From positions 5,828,001 to 5,892,000 of the forward strand of contig CP071493.1 in NCBI GenBank assembly GCA_017354895.1: a stretch of 64,000 nucleotides of DNA, written 5' to 3'. Positions 58,808 to 64,000 of the stretch are shown piece after piece. This DNA comes from Podospora comata (Eukaryota; Ascomycota; Sordariomycetes; Sordariales; Podosporaceae). The notes beneath the pieces were generated by a model, which saw only the letters and a program-made list of their open reading frames with translations, was not told where the DNA came from and searched no databases. The position numbers and the translations under genes were made by a program. How positions within the stretch are numbered: position 1 is the first letter of the stretch; the number at the start of each line of letters is the position of its first letter.

Positions 58808-59911
58808 GCGTAGTGGCTGTCACTGCAGTGAAAATTTTCCTATCGAAAAACCCCCTGTTTTTCCTGTGAGCTGCTCCAAGGGTGGAATTGATCCTCTGTT
58901 GAGTTGTGCCTCGTACTGGGCTATTATACCCTTTGTTGACCCCTATTCCGGCCTCCGCCCCCTTCCCCTCCGGCACCCACACCAAACCCGGCGGCTCGTC
59001 GTACTACAGGAGCGCCGCCGAAAGAGCTGCCCGATTCATGACAGGGTGCAAGCGGCGGTGGTGGCCGACAGCTCCCTCCTCCATGGACCAACAAGGTTTT
59101 TCACCACCCCCCGCATTTCCCCCGATGTCGAATCATTCCAGCCTGTCGTGTCAAGGTGTCGTCGTGTAACCGCCAAACAACCCACTAGCTCCAGACACCA
59201 GAACTGGTGATCAGAAAAGTTTCCAGGGAATAAAAGAAGACCGGTCTACGCCTCCGGATCTCCCCCATCTTCGACGTCCGCCCGCTGTCGAAAGTTGTCT
59301 GCCTCATGGCCAATGTCTCAGTTGACTGGTGACTCCAAGGGCGGCCGCAGTCAAGACTAGCTGACACCAAAAAAAAAAAAAAAGAAAAAAAAAAAAAAGA
59401 AAGAAAAAAAAAGAAAGAAAAAAAAAAGAAAGAAAAAAAAGAAGTGGAGGTCCGACACTCCCATTCACTGCATGAGTCAGATAACAAGTCAAAAATAAAG
59501 TCCTGATATCATCATTATTATTCATCACCAACAACCAACAGCCAACCATCAACCACCAACATCAACTATCACGACTAAACACACACAACAAACAACAACA
59601 GCAAATAGATATCTCAGCAACACATGACCCCCCAGACACCACCAACAACAACAACCAAAATAAAAGACTTTGATTCACTGTTAAATATTCACCAACCAGT
59701 CCCAATCCCCATCCACACACCAAAAACTCCCCTTCCATGGTTTGATAACAATTCCCCATTTATGAAAAAAAGACGCCATGCTCGCCGGTGCCAAAAAAAG
59801 TCGCGCCTGTTCTCTGCTAAATGCTAGAAATACCCCCATGTTCCCCCGGCTCCCCATAAATAAGAGCAGTGAAGAAAGAAAGAAACAAAGAAAGAAAAAT
59901 ACTTAACAACA
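58808..59911. other. Intergenic region with a purine tract
   Basis: Contains the Dabb promoter, the purine-rich tract at 59369-59442, and the 3' flank of the histidine kinase. No gene is supported. Confidence 0.5.
59369..59442. repeat. A-rich GAAA-type purine tract
   Basis: About 74 nt composed of A runs and GAAA units on the plus strand, a homopurine-homopyrimidine stretch. Confidence 0.93.
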
Positions 59912-62900
59912 TCATGTAACCTCCTCCCCATTCTCCTTCTTTTCCACCCCATTCCCATTCACCTGCGCAACAACAACCCTCATCTTCTCCAACAACTCGG
60001 GCATCCTGTACGGCTTCACCAAAACATCATCACACCCCGCCTCCTTCGCCTCCAAAATCTGCTCCATCCGCGCATTCGCACTCACAGCAATGATCGGTAT
60101 CCTCCCCCCCTTGATCATCCCCTTCCGTTCCAGCTCCCGAATATGCCTCGTGCACGTCAGGCCATCCTGCACAGGCATCTCGATGTCCATCAGGATGACC
60201 GACAGGGAAAACTTCTTCTCTCTGCTGCTGCTCTCCCCCTCATCACTGCCCGAAAAAACAAACCGATCCGTCTTCCTCAACTTGTCCAGGCACTCCACCC
60301 CGTGATTGGCCACATCGACATTGAAACCCATGTTCACCAACCCTCGACGAGTAATAAGCTGATTGATCAGGTTATCCTCCACGACCAGAATCCCGCTGAT
60401 CGTTGGCGGAGGGGTAGACAGGCTGTTGGTTGACGGAATAAAAGTAGTCGACAACCCTGACGGAAACAACGGCGGGGTGCTGACCTCGCTCCCCGTAGAT
60501 GGGGTAATCGGACTAGGCCTCGAAACACTCCCCCCCGGAGTGATGACCGTCGATTCACTCGGCGAGCCGCCATTCGCCGCCCGTCTACTGGCCGAGTTGC
60601 CGATGCCGTTCACCTTACCACTCAGCTTAAGAGCAGACATCTTGCTTGCCGCCAGCGCCGCCGCCTCGGCTTCTTGTCTCGCTTCCTCGCTGGGGATGGA
60701 AGCCTCGATGTAAAAGACAAACGTGCTGCCCACCCCCGGCTGGCTGGCAACACCTATCGCCCCGTTTTGAAGCTCCGTCAGCCGGCGGCTGATAAACAGC
60801 CCCAAACCTGACCCGCCGTACTTGACGTGGGTCCGACTGGAGGCTTGGACAAAGCGCTTGAAGAGGCTCTTCTTCTCCTCATCGGTAAGACCTTGTCCCG
60901 TGTCCTTGACCTCGAACATGACAAACACTGGTTTCCCGCGGGTGCGGGGAGCAGGATTGGACGGGTCATGTCCAAAGTAGTCCTCCTCCGACCGAGGGAT
61001 AAACTGAACCTTACTAGAGCTCGCCGCCTCCGTCGGTCGGGTAAGACTGGCGCTGATGGCCACCGACACATTTCTCGTCGGTCCTGTCTTAGTGAACTTG
61101 AGAGCATTGGTAAGAAGATTGATGAGAACCTGCTTCAGCCTTGACGGATCAAAGTCCAGATACTTGATCCCGAGATCGCGGTAAGACTGGTCGACCACCA
61201 TGCTCAGATTGATATCCACCCTGCGAGCCTCAATCTCAAACATTTTGAGCGCTTCCTGAACCATGAGAATCGGGTTGACCGTGATGGGCGTGATGGCAAG
61301 CAATTTCGAGTCGAGCTTCGACATGGTAAGAATATCGTCCACAATCCTCTTCTGATGCTGGGCACATCCGACAATGGTCTCGGCACTATCGATACTGCTC
61401 TCGATGAGGCCAATCACATCTGTGCTGCAGTTCTCACTAATGTCTGTGTTCAGCGACAGCCCATCGCGAGGCTCGGGTCTCGGAAGAGCCGCACAGGCTG
61501 CAGAGCCGCAAGGTGGGTTGCTGACCAGTTCCTGGACCCTCGCAAGCGTGGCGATGATGGCATCTGCGCAGTGGACGATCGCGCTTAGCGGATTCCGCAT
61601 CTCGTGTGAAGTCATATCGATAAAGTTTTCCTGCTGTCGCTTCGACTCAATCGCCTCCTCCTTTCTCTTCTTCTCCATGTCAAGCTGCCACTTCTGCAAT
61701 GAAACATCGCTCAGACAGCCCGTGAAGCTTTGGATCTGCCCCTCTGTCGTCCGCACCGGCATCAAAGTAGCCTGCACCCAACGGTTCGGCACAATGACCT
61801 TGTGGCCAGCCCCGTCGTCGGCCGTCCACGCCGTCTTCAAGCGAACCTCCACATTCTGCACCTTGTCCTGCCTCACCATCGTCTCAATCTTCTCGGTAAT
61901 CTGCAGGTGATCCTCCTCACACACACAATCCTTCCAGGGCCGAAGCTCGACCTCAGACGGGTCAACCTTCTCGAGCCCGCACATCTCAAAGAAGACATTA
62001 TTGGCCCCTAGTAGCTTCCCCTCCAGATCCATGTCATAAAGCCCAACCGTTGCAAACTCGGCCATCCTCTTCAAGTTCTCCGCCTGCTGAGCCCGTCTGA
62101 CCGCCTCCTCAGCAGCCCTCTTGTGCGCAGTAACGTCCGTAAGGCAGGTCAATACCCTCAGAATGCTCCCATCCACCGCCCTCTCCGCCCTCGCGGCAGC
62201 AAGAACATGCCTCTCCTTCAAATCCTCCACCGACGACAGATCCAGCCCCGCCTTCTCAAAACTCGGCGACGTCCTCGTCAGCGGCGCCTCCAAATTGGCC
62301 TGCTGCTTCACCCTAAACTCAAACTCGACGTTGTTCACCGACTTGAGCCTGTCATACTGCGACACAAGCATCTGTCTGTCCTCCTCCACAATGCACGCCA
62401 AGAACCCAGAGCTCTTCACCGGACCCGTCCCAGGATATCCTGTAATCTTATACCAGGCATCATTGGCAAAAGTGATGTTTCCCTCCGGATCTCCAAAGCA
62501 CATGCCCACCGGCACGAACTCAGCCACGGCTTCAAACATTTGAATCGACTCGTTTGCTTCCTTGGTCTGAACCGCAAGTTTCTCCTTGAGCATAGCCTGA
62601 TCATACGCAGCTTGCTCAGCAGCGTTGCGGCCCCGTCTCGCTTCCTCCTCCAACAACACAATCGATGCCAGAGATGTCGCGAGCTTCTGGTTCAGTAACG
62701 AAATGTACTGCCTGTAATCGTTGTCGTACGGGCGCCGGGGATTCAGCCCCAGAAAGAGAAGGCCCATGACATTCTCCTTCTTGGTAGGTCGGATCGGACA
62801 GATGACGGCCGCTCGGCAGGGGTCGTCGTTGAATCCCCTCCACTGCAGACCCTCCAGCAGATGTGTTGGTAGACTCTCATCATGCGTCTGTAACAAGAGC

Positions 62901-64000
62901 GGGTGGGGTGCCTTGAGCGCTTCTCTGAAGGCCGCCGCAAGTCCGTCATCACTCATGCGCAAGTTGATCGTGTGCGGAGCAATAGGATGCTCCTCGGGCA
63001 CACCCAATGCCCCTTCCAACCGGCAAATTTTGGAAGGTCCCAGGCTAGGAGAAGGGGGGACAGAAGAAGCTTCGGGGTCTTCGTCAACACTGTAGAGAAT
63101 CGCCAGCGGAATGTCGTACTGAGGGTCAACCGCCTTGAGCTGCTCGATCGTCTTCTCCCAATAACTCTTGACGTCCCTCGCTGTGATCAAATCCTCGCCC
63201 AAATCAATCAGCATCTTCATCCGCCGTTCCCACAACCTCATACTCGTCGTCTCGGCCACGGCATGCATGAATCCCAAATACTCATTGTTTTCAACAACGG
63301 GTATAAGCGACCACTTGAGATACGTCTCCTCCTGCCAGTTCGGACCGCCCTCCACCTCGGCCTCGCGCTCAATAAAGAACCTCCACTCGTCCTCCACAAC
63401 GCCCTTTTGCTTAAGGCTAAAGCTCCGCATCGTATCCTTGAGCATCTTTCCTGCGTCGTGCCAAGCGTCATCCACAGACATTCCCAGCATTTCCGGGTGC
63501 CGAGAACCGCACAATTTGCTATAGGCTTCGTTATAAATCATGGTGTACTCCGGACCCCAATACAGTGCTATTGGCCGACTGTCGACGAGGATTTGGTTGA
63601 AGGTCTGCTCCAGTCTCGAAGACCAGCTCTTCTGAGGCCCAAGTGGGGTTGCGGCCCAGTTCACACTGTCGATTACATCTCCGAAAAACGGCTCCTCTGG
63701 AATTGCACGTCAGCCTATGTTCTGTATCAAAACAAAAAAGAACTTTTACCTGGGTCGATATCGGGCAGAATCCATCCTGGGTCTGAGGCGGACCGTTCCA
63801 GGGACAAAGACTGAACGGTTTCAGCGCGCAAAGTCAGCCGGTCTTTTGTAGTAGTCTGAACCACGGCAGATGTAGATTTAGTCCGGTTATCCAGCGCATG
63901 TACCGGTCGAGCCGGTGAGACCGGTGCGGAGGGGGGTCTTTCCGATGCTATCTCAATGACAGTATCCGTCTCCGCAAATTCAACAGGCGGCCTCGTGCGC
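59912..64000 (-). CDS. Hybrid histidine kinase with PAS/GAF-like sensor region (5' end off window)
   Basis: Visible exons are 64000-63750 (open, continuing off the window) and 63696-59912, joined by a 53-nt intron (GTAAAA, GGCTGAC branch, TTCCAG), giving about 1344 residues. After a Ser/Thr-rich start comes WILPDIDPEEPFFGDVIDSVNWAATPLG, then a PAS-like segment (ALYWGPEYTMIYNEAY). A GAF-like stretch (RAAVICPIRPTKKENVMGLLFLG) and two PAS domains follow (FVPVGMCFGDPEGNITFAND; FATVGLYDMDLEGKLLGANN). HisKA has the phospho-acceptor His in SHEMRNPL. HATPase_c has N and G boxes (LINLLTNALKF, GGSGLGLFISRRL). The C-terminal receiver has VVEDN, the phospho-Asp in LMDIEMP and KPYRMPELL. Hybrid kinases start His-Asp-His-Asp relays through Ypd1 to response regulators. 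The stimulus is unknown. Confidence 0.95.

Overview
The window looks like a chromosomal segment of a filamentous ascomycete, most likely a sordariomycete near Sordariales (Neurospora, Podospora or Chaetomium kin). It carries a HEX-1 Woronin-body protein ending in SRL. Introns are mostly 50-150 nt with GTRNGT donors and CTAAC/CTGAC branch points. Intergenic DNA is rich in microsatellites and polypyrimidine. No bacterial, viral or intact transposon genes were seen. I could model 16 protein genes, most of them spliced, plus one small ORF that is less certain. Splice sites were read by eye and each joined frame was checked for length divisible by three.

Layout. 1-7.85 kb has no recognisable gene; its right part looks like a spliced 5' leader. 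7.85-13.8 kb (+) is one large nuclear-regulator-like gene of 783 codons with a 24-codon first exon, a 2.67-kb intron and a 792-nt intron. 14.7-15.2 kb (+) is a small NTF2/SnoaL-like protein. 15.6-16.7 kb (-) is a secreted protein with a 38-Asn run. 17.8-20.6 kb (-) is a 935-aa charged-repeat protein. 20.6-27.3 kb is gene-poor.

27.3-29.2 kb (-) is hex-1, whose classical start is preceded by about 240 open in-frame codons with no AUG. 31.5 kb (+) is a small membrane ORF with a CCCC tail. 31.9-35.2 kb (+) is RQC2/NEMF. 35.3-36.7 kb (-) is a SAM methyltransferase with a 90-nt stop-free intron. 37.5-39.1 kb (-) is the proteasome lid subunit RPN5. 40.2-41.7 kb (+) is a LaeA-like methyltransferase.

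The right third is more accessory in character: a COMT-type O-methyltransferase (44.0-45.8), a stand-alone fungal NLR N-domain-like protein (46.2-47.3), a secreted Ecp2/Hce2-type effector with a GC-AG intron (48.8-49.3), a DHA2 MFS transporter (51.7-53.7), a proline-rich orphan (55.1-56.0), an AT-rich RIP-like island (56.6-57.0), an SRPBCC protein (57.4-58.2), a Dabb-fold protein (58.3-58.8), and a hybrid histidine kinase (59.9 to beyond 64.0) that runs off the right edge.

Functionally, the left and centre hold housekeeping or cell-biology genes (proteasome, ribosome quality control, septal plugging). The right holds signalling, secretion and possible secondary-metabolite tailoring functions without a backbone enzyme. 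No novel multi-gene system is demonstrated. The most unusual signals are the AUG-less hex-1 extension, the very long coding intron of the regulator, the GC-AG intron, and repeat leaders that abut start codons.
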